Of a stretch of DNA of 64,000 nt, positions 51,652 through 60,611 are shown one piece after another; positions within the stretch are counted from its first letter, which is position 1, and each line of letters starts with the position of its first letter. Made by a program: the position numbers and the translations under genes. The stretch is from a virus. The notes under the pieces are model-generated. The model was not told the DNA's origin, did no database searches, and worked only from the letters and a program-made list of their open reading frames with translations. The DNA lies in IMG/VR virus record IMGVR_UViG_3300027861_000018, positions 1-64,000 of that record; one strand, given 5' to 3'.

Positions 51652-52793
51652 TCCACAACCTTGTTGCCAAACCACTCAGTGGTGAACCCGCTGCTTGCAT
51701 CATAGACGTGCTTCACAGTTGAGAATTGATAGTCTCCAGACAACTGCGTGCCGACGCCTGCGACTGTGTGCACCTCGCCCGCCTTCAGCACCTCCAGGCC
51801 AACGCACTTGCCGCGAGCCGTGATGAATTGATCCTTGCGCGCTCTGAAGAATCGCTCAGCATACAGCTGGGCATCTTCTGCCGTGTCGAAGTGCACGCCG
51901 GGCACTACCTCGACGCTGACGCCGCTGGCGGCCAATCTGAAGCTAGTGGAACTGAGAATCTCATCCTCCAGCTCGCCCGAGCCTGTGAACTTGATGGACT
52001 CTCCATCCTTGGATTCCTCTAGCTCCACTGCCTCCCATGTCCTTGTATCCTGATCGAAATACAGGACGCTGACCTTGGTGGGTTGGCCTGTGATTGCCAT
52101 CGATGCACTAAAAGACAGGAGGGTGTTGGAGACTCCATCGGCTGCGTAAGTGAATGTGTACTGCTTGTCTTGTGCAAAGATGTCGGGACCCCAGTGCAGC
52201 TCCCACTCATTGAGGTCATCGCTCCAGCGCACCTTCGCATCATAGTTGTGCAAGCGGGCAAGGCCTGACACCAACTCCCAGTCGCTCATCCCGCGCTTCT
52301 TGGTGGTATTCTTTTCCACATCTGTGGGCTCAATCTCGGTGATGAAGGCATAGCTGTTTGCTACAGCTAGGGCCACGTCACTATGGGCTGTGTCTTCCCA
52401 CACCTTGCCCTCACGCGAGTCCTCGCCATCCATCATGAGCACGCTGCCATCATACGCCTGAATGGTAAGCATGGGCGCGCCATTCTCAGGGAAGCTAGGC
52501 AGGAACTTCTGGATGACCCCGGCGCCTACCAGGACCTCATCTGCTGAATATCCCAGATACACCTTGATCGTGTTGCCTGGTTGGAACACCTTGGTATCTG
52601 TGAACGCAAACTTGCCCGTGAGCCCCCCTTTCAAGGAGTCTATCTGCGGGTTGAGGACTGTGAGCGTGATCTTGTCAGCCATCTCCTGAGTCAGTTCCAC
52701 GGTGCATTTCTGGACGTAGTTGGTGACCTCAACATCCAGCTCGATGCCTTCCACCTCGATGCGGATTGACGGCGCTAGATGATCGAATGCCAT
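51648..52793 (-). CDS. Baseplate hub gpD/gp27-like
   Basis: The protein has 381 residues. Pattern is that of late-control gpD proteins: VEGIELDVEVTNYVQKCTVE at the start, NTIKVYLGYSADEVLVGAGV near residue 73, and DWELVSGLARLHNYDAKVRW near residue 170. It sits between the LysM and spike genes, as expected for the hub joining spike and tube. Coupled by TGATG to the LysM gene. Confidence 0.85.
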   Translation of the reverse strand: MAFDHLAPSIRIEVEGIELDVEVTNYVQKCTVELTQEMADKITLTVLNPQIDSLKGGLTGKFAFTDTKVFQPGNTIKVYLGYSADEVLVGAGVIQKFLPSFPENGAPMLTIQAYDGSVLMMDGEDSREGKVWEDTAHSDVALAVANSYAFITEIEPTDVEKNTTKKRGMSDWELVSGLARLHNYDAKVRWSDDLNEWELHWGPDIFAQDKQYTFTYAADGVSNTLLSFSASMAITGQPTKVSVLYFDQDTRTWEAVELEESKDGESIKFTGSGELEDEILSSTSFRLAASGVSVEVVPGVHFDTAEDAQLYAERFFRARKDQFITARGKCVGLEVLKAGEVHTVAGVGTQLSGDYQFSTVKHVYDASSGFTTEWFGNKVVE

Positions 52794-53611
52794 CAGATAT
52801 CGCCATTGACGATGTGGCTTCGATAACTCACGCTGCGCTTGTCCAGGACCGCATCAAACAAGGCTGTTTGGGCGGTGCGTCGGCGCAGGGCGAGTGATTG
52901 GCGCTTGAGCACAAGCTCGCGACGCGCTTTGGCCTTGGGGATGATGTGAATACGCTCCCCTTGCGGGATGCCATCTATCTCTAAGTCAGGATTGCGTCGA
53001 CGTATGACCTCACCCAGCTTAGCGTCCCCATACAGACGTTGGGCGATGACTTCGAATGTATCACCTTGCTTGGCGTATATGACCAATGACTCGCTGGCGC
53101 CGACTAGGGCGCCGACATCATACTCCACATACCTGGCCATTCTGATGCGGAATAGGACGCCGCGCAGACTGGAGGGTTTGGAGCCGAATAGATATTCAGG
53201 GCGGGCGTGATCATATCGAATCCCGCCGACGGACTGGATCACCACATCTTGTTGGAACTCTTCGGACCAAGTGAATGTATATACGTGAGGACGCCCCAGC
53301 GCCTCATCTGCGCGCGGCAGCTCTCTGATCGTATCCACCAAGTCCTTGATGTTATCAGAGTTCAAGCCAGTGCCGAGCACGCCGTTGTGCTTGGCAAACA
53401 CCTTGGCATCAAATGTGATGACATCCAGGTTGCCCCGCATGAATTGCAGAACCGGTTGCTGAAGCCCTAGCGTGCTCGTCTCTGCCCAGACCCCGCTCAC
53501 ATTCTCGACAAGGTTGCTTGGTCTATATTGACCCTCCACCGTCGTGCCGGGGGCATCGAGGCTCGACAAGGTCCAAATGACCTCTTTCGCGAACAGGTCG
53601 CTGGTTCCCAT
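52793..53611 (-). CDS. LysM-domain tail protein (gp53/gpX type)
   Basis: The protein has 272 residues from ATG 53611. Residues about 175-232 form a LysM-like domain: YAKQGDTFEVIAQRLYGDAK followed by RRRNPDLEIDGIPQGERIHI. It is known in small tail proteins that sit between the tape measure and hub genes. The N-terminal part is beta-rich. The 129-base gap upstream (53612..53740) holds GC hairpins but no gene I accept. Confidence 0.8.
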   Translation of the reverse strand: MGTSDLFAKEVIWTLSSLDAPGTTVEGQYRPSNLVENVSGVWAETSTLGLQQPVLQFMRGNLDVITFDAKVFAKHNGVLGTGLNSDNIKDLVDTIRELPRADEALGRPHVYTFTWSEEFQQDVVIQSVGGIRYDHARPEYLFGSKPSSLRGVLFRIRMARYVEYDVGALVGASESLVIYAKQGDTFEVIAQRLYGDAKLGEVIRRRNPDLEIDGIPQGERIHIIPKAKARRELVLKRQSLALRRRTAQTALFDAVLDKRSVSYRSHIVNGDI

Positions 53612-53740
53612 GCCTCAGGCCTCCTGTCGGGGCGCACCCGCCTGCGCGAGCACATCGAAGCGCGCCTGAGAGGGGTGCGGGTGGATATCGGTGTGGGGGA
53701 TCATCTGCGATGCCTCCTGCGTGGCGCTCTGCCACCGGTA

Positions 53741-56137
53741 TCAGTTGTGCAAGAGGGCTGAGCCGTGTTCGAGAATCTGGCGGCGCTGGTATGGCGTGCT
53801 CGTGGCGCCGGTGCGGTCTGCGATGTCCTGGTGATGACGACCTGTTGCGATGGCCATGACTGCGCCATCTACCTTCACTTCAGTCGTGATGTCAACTTGA
53901 TTCTTGTTCTCGGTGTTCACAGTCACATTGGAATCATGCGGGGTTGCGACTTCTGCACTGCCCTTCCCCATCAATTCCAAGAGCTGCCCTGAAAGGGTTG
54001 CCGCCTTGTCTTGAGGCTTCATCCACTCAGGCATGGGCGGCTCTGAAATGAAGGCTTGGGCTTCAGTGAGTGCCGCTGCCGTGTCGACCCCTAACAGACG
54101 CCAGATTGCCTGCGTGACGGGGTTGTTCATCAGCACCTTGAACATTTCCAAGATGCCGTTGATGGCAAGCCGCATATGAGCTGACATCATCAACCCAATT
54201 CCAAAGAAGATGCGCCCCAAGCTCGCGTGGAGCGTATTGGCACCATAGATCAAGTCCAAGAATCCGCCCGCTATGAGCCCCATTCCCGCAACCGCCGGCT
54301 TCATGAACTTGGACCAGATGACGACCCCGAACTTGATGAATAGCGCAGTGCCTCTCAAGACCCAGCCGGCAAGGATGGCGAGCATAGCTGCCAGAGTCCC
54401 CATGGTCTCGCCCACGCCCTTGAATGTGGCCGAAGTCTCCACGCCGCCACTGGTCAGAGTCTCCATGACGACTTCCCATGCCTCTTTGAGGGTGGCGAGC
54501 CCTGGAGCAAATGCTTGCTCAATCGCTGTCCAATTTGACATGAACGACTCTTTGGCCGCCTGCCACATCACAACCATCGCGCCATGAATGTCAGTCAGGA
54601 GCTGCGTGAAGGTGACGCCATTCGCGCTAGCCGCGAGGAACATGCCGCCAATCAAGAGCCCGATGATTTGCGCGATGCCGGCCACGGCAATCATGACCGG
54701 CAGCAGCGCTTCTCCCAAAACAAACCCAACAGCAGCAATGCCGGCAATTGCCAACGCAACCGGGGTGAGCACAACAGCCAAAGCAATCAAAGCAACCGTA
54801 ATGACGCCAGCCATCTTGGCCCAAGCAACGTCACCCTCGCCAAGCGACGAAATGATGGCCTCCATCTCGGTACGGAACATCCTCGTGCCGTCCGCAACCG
54901 CCGTGATGCCAATCATCAGGCCCATGCCAAATTCTGCGGCGGCACCCTCTCCCTTGCCCTCCATGCCAAGAGTAACAGCCTGCACAAAGTCAGTCATGTT
55001 CTTGGTAGCAGCTCTCAACTCGACATTGAGAGGCATCATCGCATCAATAGCAAAACCTTCCGTGGCGCTCGACAGAAGGGTCATCTGGCCTGTCAGGTTG
55101 TCAAGCCGCAACTCTGCCATCTTCTCCGCGCTGCCCTTGGCCTTCTTGAGCAGCTCCACAAGGTCACTCAGCTTCCCTGATGTCGCCATGTCCTTGAGGT
55201 TGGTCGCAGCTTTCTGCCCTCGCAAGCCAAACAGATCAACCAGCAATCCGGCGGCATCCATGTTGCCGCCACTCTCTGCTGCCGCAGAAGCAATTGCATC
55301 AAGCACCTGCGGGAATGGCAGCATATCGCCGTGCGCATCTTCAAACGCTACGCCAAGTGCGCCCAGACGCACCTTTGTCTTGTCAGTCAACGTTGTCATT
55401 TTGGACAACATCGTGTTCATCGATGACCCAGCAACTGACGCATCCAACCCCACATCTTGCAACAAGGCGACGCCCGCAACAGTCTCCTCCAGGGGAATGT
55501 TGAATTGGCGAGCCGTTGATGCGACGTTCTTCATCGACTCACCCAGCGAACCGATGGTGCTGTTGGTCCTGCTGGACGCCAAGGCCAGCACATCAGCCAC
55601 GCGCGTCGCTTCACTTGTCTCCAGGCCCATGCCCTTTAGAACGTTGGACACATTGTTGGCCGTCTCTGCCAGAGTATCCCCTGATGCCGCTGCTGCATTG
55701 AGCACTCCCTCGATGCCGCCACCCTTGCCGTTAGGACCGATGACATCAATCATATCGAAGCCAGAGCGCGACATAAGCTCCATGCCCTCACCAACTTGCG
55801 TGGCTGTGAAGACAGTCGATGACCCCAGCCTCCTGGCCACCTTCTCCATCTCGCTGATCTCACTACGAGGCTTCAGCAAGACAGCGCCCACTGCGCTCAT
55901 CTGTGCTTCGAAGGCCGCTGCCTTCTCGCCCATGCCGGCCAGGACAGTTGTGAGCATCGCGCCGGCAGCACCGACAGCACCCATCGCAAGTCCGACGCTG
56001 CCCAACTTTTGGGCAAGCATGCCCGAAGCTCGCGTGGTGGACTTGAAAGCCCCTCCCAACCTACGCAACTGGCCAATGGAGCTGCCGACGCTCACGCGGA
56101 TGGTGGCCCCGAGAGCCATCGCATTCATGAACGCCAT
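53741..56137 (-). CDS. Tail tape measure protein
   Basis: The protein has 798 residues. N-terminal helical region, then a PhageMin_Tail/TP901-like stretch: VFTATQVGEGMELMSRSGFD near residue 111, NVSNVLKGMGLETSEATRVA near residue 163, and FGLRGQKAATNLKDM near residue 303. Long hydrophobic segments lie in the middle (about residues 450-510). By the usual 1.5 angstrom per residue, the tail would be about 120 nm. Start ATG 56137 lies just after the chaperone genes. Confidence 0.93.
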   Translation of the reverse strand: MAFMNAMALGATIRVSVGSSIGQLRRLGGAFKSTTRASGMLAQKLGSVGLAMGAVGAAGAMLTTVLAGMGEKAAAFEAQMSAVGAVLLKPRSEISEMEKVARRLGSSTVFTATQVGEGMELMSRSGFDMIDVIGPNGKGGGIEGVLNAAAASGDTLAETANNVSNVLKGMGLETSEATRVADVLALASSRTNSTIGSLGESMKNVASTARQFNIPLEETVAGVALLQDVGLDASVAGSSMNTMLSKMTTLTDKTKVRLGALGVAFEDAHGDMLPFPQVLDAIASAAAESGGNMDAAGLLVDLFGLRGQKAATNLKDMATSGKLSDLVELLKKAKGSAEKMAELRLDNLTGQMTLLSSATEGFAIDAMMPLNVELRAATKNMTDFVQAVTLGMEGKGEGAAAEFGMGLMIGITAVADGTRMFRTEMEAIISSLGEGDVAWAKMAGVITVALIALAVVLTPVALAIAGIAAVGFVLGEALLPVMIAVAGIAQIIGLLIGGMFLAASANGVTFTQLLTDIHGAMVVMWQAAKESFMSNWTAIEQAFAPGLATLKEAWEVVMETLTSGGVETSATFKGVGETMGTLAAMLAILAGWVLRGTALFIKFGVVIWSKFMKPAVAGMGLIAGGFLDLIYGANTLHASLGRIFFGIGLMMSAHMRLAINGILEMFKVLMNNPVTQAIWRLLGVDTAAALTEAQAFISEPPMPEWMKPQDKAATLSGQLLELMGKGSAEVATPHDSNVTVNTENKNQVDITTEVKVDGAVMAIATGRHHQDIADRTGATSTPYQRRQILEHGSALLHN

Positions 56138-56142
56138 TTATC

Positions 56143-56361
56143 TTACCCCCGGTTGCCTCGATTGGCCTTGGCCTTTGCCCTTGCGTCTTTCAGATGCTTG
56201 TCTTCTGCGAGCTTCTGCTCATACAGGCGCTTGAGATGCCAGCGCCGAGTGTGGCTGTCCATCTGTTCGCAATGCAGCGAATTGAAGTGACCCCCGTATG
56301 TCAATGCAAAGACCTCCTCATTCAGCTGCTCCGCTGGGGCTACAGGGAAGCAGCTCCAAAG
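56143..56361 (-). CDS. Frameshift extension or small gp51-like chaperone
   Basis: A -1 frame runs from the slippery site to a stop at 56143, giving 72 extra residues fused to the 282-residue upstream part (354 total). Its C-terminal half (MDSHTRRWHLKRLYEQKLAE) resembles small tail-assembly proteins that precede the tape measure. It could instead start alone: a TTG at about 56305 has GAGGAGG 8 bases before it. Either way it is probably a tape-measure chaperone. Confidence 0.65.
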   Translation of the reverse strand, partial: LWSCFPVAPAEQLNEEVFALTYGGHFNSLHCEQMDSHTRRWHLKRLYEQKLAEDKHLKDARAKAKANRGNRG

Positions 56362-57206
56362 AAAAAATCCCAATCCCAGTTGATCGGAATCCGCAGCTCA
56401 GTTCCGCACTCCGGACATTCTGGCTCCAGCGTCATGTCTGGACCAGGCACGCAATCATCGAGTGCCTTTGTGATGTGCTCAATATCATACTTGGACATGG
56501 TGTCAATGACGTGCTCTGTGAGCGGCGTTGTCCCGTCCCCAAGCTGGCGAATGCAGCTGGCTATCACGCGCACCTTGACCATCACAGCATTGGTGCGACC
56601 AGTCTTGCGGGTGATGCCCAACATGCACTCCCAGCGCGGGGGCTGGAGCACGGCGCTCTTGATGCGGTCGCCATCCTTGCCCATCAAACCATGGCGCATC
56701 TCATGGCGCCATGAGATAGCCTCCGGACCTGTGACCACTTTGACATCACCCATCGCCAGGTCACCCACATACTTCCACTTGTGGGAACAAGTTGGGCACG
56801 TGCAGCTGGCGCTGAGCTCATCTCCCAGAGCCTCCCGGCGCAAGCTGAAATACGCATACAGCACATCTGGCAACCACATTCGTTGAATCACCAGCTTACG
56901 CTGTTGGTGGTTGAGTGCTTGGAAGTCAGCGTGAGGCCCGAGCACCGTGAGGACCGTTGACAGCACCTCCACCACATATTCAGCTGATGCTCTGGTCTTC
57001 TTCCTCTTCAGGGCAAGCTCGCGCTCGATGGCCAGATCATAGACCTTGAACCCAAAGCTGCGATGGAGCTCACCGCCGTCCAAGATGCCGATGGGAAGTT
57101 GCTCACCCCACATCTGGAAAGTGGTCTGGTCATGACCCTCGAAGCCATCGGTTGTCGGCAACGGGGCCTGTTCAGCCGCCGCATTGAGCTTCTGTACTGC
57201 TGCCAT
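56340..57206 (-). CDS. T4 gp26-like tail assembly protein
   Basis: The protein has 288 residues. It has a Cys pair (CTCPTC) near residue 137 and a C-terminal CPECG followed by PINWDWDFFF, typical of the T4 base plate gp26-like family. N-terminal WGEQLPIGILDGGELHRSFG is also characteristic. It lies just upstream of the tape measure gene, the place of chaperone G/GT genes. A slippery T TTT TTC occurs 21 bases before its stop. Confidence 0.82.
   Translation of the reverse strand: MAAVQKLNAAAEQAPLPTTDGFEGHDQTTFQMWGEQLPIGILDGGELHRSFGFKVYDLAIERELALKRKKTRASAEYVVEVLSTVLTVLGPHADFQALNHQQRKLVIQRMWLPDVLYAYFSLRREALGDELSASCTCPTCSHKWKYVGDLAMGDVKVVTGPEAISWRHEMRHGLMGKDGDRIKSAVLQPPRWECMLGITRKTGRTNAVMVKVRVIASCIRQLGDGTTPLTEHVIDTMSKYDIEHITKALDDCVPGPDMTLEPECPECGTELRIPINWDWDFFFGAASL
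56361..56367 (-). promoter_or_regulatory. Slippery heptamer T TTT TTC for -1 frameshift
   Basis: The heptamer is in the correct phase: the zero-frame codons are TTT and TTC, and slippage by -1 leads into the open frame ending at 56143. Site and position match tail-chaperone frameshifts in other phages. Confidence 0.7.
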
Positions 57207-57311
57207 GCTATTCTGCTCCTCAGATGCGCCTGATGGCGTCTGTTGGGGTAAGGGTTGGGCGCAAACCCCGAAGCACAGAGCGTGTTGCTGTGCTGGCGGG
57301 GCGTGGTGTCA
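57207..57311. other. Intergenic hairpin region between tube and chaperone genes
   Basis: The 105-base gap contains an AGCACAG/CTGTGCT stem inside CCCCGCC-CGGGG flanks (about 57264..57301). There is no T run. It may slow or stabilise the message, helping high tube expression; weak evidence. Confidence 0.35.
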
Positions 57312-57755
57312 TCAGATTGGGAACAAGCTGTCCACCTGGAAGGTCCACTCAAGGACGGCCATGTCACCAGCGTTCTCAAAGTCCAGGTCAGGCGTCTTCC
57401 GCTTGCTGGGCCACATGCCGGTGAAGCTGTATGTCTTGATGAGGGCGCCTGTTCCAGAAGTCAAGACCAAGGTGCCTGGCTTCTTTGCAGTTGAACTGAT
57501 GGGGTCTTGGCACTCCTCAAACCAGACTTCCATCGCCAGCACTTCAGCAAGATGGTGCAACGGCTGCTCGCCGGTGAACTCGGTTGCCTGAGCATTGCCG
57601 CCTGGCGACCGGGTGCGGTCAGGCAGGTCCACCACATCAACGGCATATTCCAGCCCGCTCAATTTGGTGAAAGTGATGAGAGGCATGCCCACAACGATCA
57701 ATGTGTACTTATTGACCGGGATGTGATCTGCCTGGAGGACCTGCTTGATGCCCAT
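57312..57755 (-). CDS. Tail tube protein (gp19-like)
   Basis: The protein has 147 residues from ATG 57755 with AGGAG. Length and beta-rich pattern match T4 gp19-type tube proteins: YTLIVVGMPLITFTKLSGLE near residue 20, a mid-protein helix (HHLAEVLAMEVWFEE), and C-terminal MAVLEWTFQVDSLFPI. The gene follows the sheath gene with a short gap, as usual in myoviruses. Confidence 0.85.
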   Translation of the reverse strand: MGIKQVLQADHIPVNKYTLIVVGMPLITFTKLSGLEYAVDVVDLPDRTRSPGGNAQATEFTGEQPLHHLAEVLAMEVWFEECQDPISSTAKKPGTLVLTSGTGALIKTYSFTGMWPSKRKTPDLDFENAGDMAVLEWTFQVDSLFPI

Positions 57756-57844
57756 GATCCAGCTCCTATTTGGGTCTTGGCGAGCAGACCCGCCAGGAGG
57801 TTGATGCATTGCCGGCCCGACTAGGCCGGCAAGCGAAATGCGTG

Positions 57845-60607
57845 TCAGCCAAGGTCCTCAAAGATGCCAGCCTTGCCGATGCGAATGTTGAAGCGCTCGA
57901 CAGTGTCAGCCAATCGCAGCTTGATGTCTGCGTACAGGTCACCATTGGCGGCGGTCAAGTTGGTGTTGTTGTCTTCATCAATCTTGATGCTGACAGCTTG
58001 CTCAAACTTGTCACCCCGCAGCGCGCGCTTCTGCCACTCTGGCAGGAAGAAAGCCCTGAAGGTTGTGATCAGCCCTTGACGGGTGATCTGGTCATTGATG
58101 GCGAACACAATGAAGTCGAACTGATCCCTGAAGATGTTCTCATAGTGAGACAGCTGCTCACGCTGGTGCTTCCATCTCCACCCCGGGTCAGAGCTGATGG
58201 TGCGGTCGCCCCAGATCACGAAGTTGCCCTTGACCTTCTTGATGACGCCGATTCCCACCGGGTTCAACACTTCTTCGCTGAGCACGCGCTCGCCAGTTGG
58301 GAGCTTGGCCACATTGGGCAGGGTGACATCAATGCCGGCCGCCGCCTTGTGATAGCCGCCATAATTCTTGGCAACCAGGGCTTCGCGACCATGAATGGAG
58401 CCGGTCAGCGTGCGCACAACCAAGCCTGAGCCGGTCGGATTGGGCACATATCCATAGCTGGGATATGAGCACACCCCGAAGTCATTGCGGCCGATGGTGT
58501 CATTGATCCAGGCAACGGCGGCAGAATCGTCATCCAGGGTGTCCACGAACTCAACGCGGTACTGGTAGTTGGCAAATTCAGCATATGCCAAACCTGCCTT
58601 CTGGATGGCTGAAGCAGTCTTGGCCGGCGTGGCCAGCTTCACCAATCCGAGATTGCGACCAACCAGCCTGTTGATGACCGACGTGCTGGTGTTGTAGTGC
58701 TGGGTGTAATCAGCGTCTGCCGGATCATCGCCGTCATAGCCGTCGCGCAGGAATGTCGGTGCCTGAACTCTGAACTCGGCGCCCAGGGTGCCAAGCGCAG
58801 AGTCGCCGGCCGTGACGCCCAGATTGGCCACCGTAGTTTCAACGACCAAGAAGCTGTCATATCCAGCATTGACATCGTCGCCGCCATCATCCGTGCTGAG
58901 GTCAACCGAATCTGCTGGCGAAGTCTGCACCGTGGCAATGTCGCCTGCCGAACTGGTTGCAGTCTGCCATTGGGTATTGATTTCTGCCACAAGCGCCGCT
59001 GCGCTGGCGAACGGAGCATTGGTTGTGACATCCACCGTCACCTTCCCAAAGTGACTGTGGATCACGTCCAAGTCAGCCGACGGAGTCAGCGCAAAAGTCA
59101 GCGTGCCTGTGTTGGTGACATTCCCTGCCGCCGTTGCCGTGACAGCCTCATCCGGCGCAGCGGCAGGTGCGCTGGTAAGCGTGATGGTGTCATTGGTGTT
59201 GTCTTCGATGCGCAGACGTGACCGCTTGTTGGTATCGATGTCATAGTACAACCAGCCGCCAGCCAGCATACCGTCGCCATTCTCGTCGACAGGGAAGGGG
59301 CGCACATCGATGACGAAGGTATCGCCATCAGCCAGGCCGCCGTCGCCCTGGTGGACCAGGAAGCCGATGGTGTGCTGGTTGGATGCGGCGTATGCCGTGC
59401 CAATGGTGCCATTGGGGAGGTCAACATGATCTCCGCCATATGCGACATCAGATGCCACGGTGAACGTCGTGCCACTTCCGGTGATTGTCACCGTCAGGCG
59501 TTGGGGCACAATTCGATCAGCCAAGCTGGCGTCACTGGGCTTGGTCCAGTTGTCAATCCAGCCGCCATCAGCCGTCGCAAATGCAGCGGACTGGACGTGT
59601 GCGAATTGAGCTGTGAGGATGTTTGACGACCAATCCAGCGCCCAACCGCTGAAGTTGGACGGGCGAGTGCGAACCCCGATGCTGCCGCCATACACGACGG
59701 TCGCATCAACCCACTCATTTGACGCGTCCTGATTGACCACATTCTCGATGTAGTATTTGTGCACAGGGTCCAGGGACAAGTCGCTGTAGTCAGCCACCTT
59801 CACGCCATTCTCCCACAACTCCATCCCAAAGAAGTTGTCCTCATCTTCTTGGCCATTCTTCCACACGACCGCCAAGCCCTTCTTGGTGCCGGCCACGCTT
59901 GCTGGGAATGTCAATTCCTCAACAGGAAGCCACAGAGTGTAGCCGTCTGCGGCAGGAGTAGCGCCCGCGGCGAGGTCGGCGGCCATGGTACTGTCCGACT
60001 CGACGGTGAGCACGCCTGCCGTGCTGTTGCTGAGCACCGTGTATGTCTTCCCTGTGACACCCTCCAAGGCCAAGGTGGCTCCAGCCCACTCATCCGCCAG
60101 GAAGGTTGACGCCGTGTCGAGGGTGGTGGCCGTAATGTCGGTGGCTACCACGGCAACGTCGCCGGTGTGAACGCGCTCACGCCCGCCCCAGCGTCCACCG
60201 CTCTTGGTGGCGAGGGTGAGCATGACGTCTTGCACATCTCCCCAAGTGACGTCAGCCTTGCGACCATATGCGAAACCATGGCCGCCCTTCCGACCAAAGG
60301 CCGCATCATTGCTCTTCACCTCTGTGCCATCCGTGACGCGAACAACATACAGCTGCCCTGCACCCTGCCCCAGATTGAAGAAGTCGAAGGCGCAATCGGG
60401 CAACTCACTGCCTGTGTAATAGCTTCCCAGCTTCTTCTTGAATGCTGTGAGGCCAGGCGCATGAATGATTTCACCCACCTCGCCCTTTTCTGTCTGACCC
60501 ACGTAGCAGGTAATGCCAGTGGGCGCAGGAGACAGGGTCTTGTCGGGCGGCGTCTCGATGACGACAACACCGGCTCCGAGGGTAGGTCCAAAGCGGCGAA
60601 CGCCCAT
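57845..60607 (-). CDS. Tail sheath protein, enlarged
   Basis: The protein has 920 residues, against about 390-660 in most sheaths. The start (GAGVVVIETPPDKTLSPAPT, then YVGQTEKGEVGEIIHAPGL) and C-terminus (ALVAKNYGGYHKAAAGIDVT, then GVIKKVKGNFVIWGDRT, then a long helix ending FNIRIGKAGIFEDLG) match the family. About residues 100-690 hold extra beta-rich domains. They would decorate the outer tail surface. Start ATG 60607 has GGAG. Confidence 0.92.
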   Translation of the reverse strand: MGVRRFGPTLGAGVVVIETPPDKTLSPAPTGITCYVGQTEKGEVGEIIHAPGLTAFKKKLGSYYTGSELPDCAFDFFNLGQGAGQLYVVRVTDGTEVKSNDAAFGRKGGHGFAYGRKADVTWGDVQDVMLTLATKSGGRWGGRERVHTGDVAVVATDITATTLDTASTFLADEWAGATLALEGVTGKTYTVLSNSTAGVLTVESDSTMAADLAAGATPAADGYTLWLPVEELTFPASVAGTKKGLAVVWKNGQEDEDNFFGMELWENGVKVADYSDLSLDPVHKYYIENVVNQDASNEWVDATVVYGGSIGVRTRPSNFSGWALDWSSNILTAQFAHVQSAAFATADGGWIDNWTKPSDASLADRIVPQRLTVTITGSGTTFTVASDVAYGGDHVDLPNGTIGTAYAASNQHTIGFLVHQGDGGLADGDTFVIDVRPFPVDENGDGMLAGGWLYYDIDTNKRSRLRIEDNTNDTITLTSAPAAAPDEAVTATAAGNVTNTGTLTFALTPSADLDVIHSHFGKVTVDVTTNAPFASAAALVAEINTQWQTATSSAGDIATVQTSPADSVDLSTDDGGDDVNAGYDSFLVVETTVANLGVTAGDSALGTLGAEFRVQAPTFLRDGYDGDDPADADYTQHYNTSTSVINRLVGRNLGLVKLATPAKTASAIQKAGLAYAEFANYQYRVEFVDTLDDDSAAVAWINDTIGRNDFGVCSYPSYGYVPNPTGSGLVVRTLTGSIHGREALVAKNYGGYHKAAAGIDVTLPNVAKLPTGERVLSEEVLNPVGIGVIKKVKGNFVIWGDRTISSDPGWRWKHQREQLSHYENIFRDQFDFIVFAINDQITRQGLITTFRAFFLPEWQKRALRGDKFEQAVSIKIDEDNNTNLTAANGDLYADIKLRLADTVERFNIRIGKAGIFEDLG

Positions 60608-60611
60608 GGTG

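Noticed and set aside
54588-56234. Plus-strand open frame of 548 codons opposite the tape measure gene
   Set aside because: It is antisense to a well-recognised gene, has low-complexity Ala/Ser/Pro content and no ribosome site; GC-rich antisense frames stay open easily.
56340-56345. CTGTAG at the end of the gp26-like gene
   Set aside because: It is just the final Leu-stop codons, followed by CCCC, without the RGT extension.
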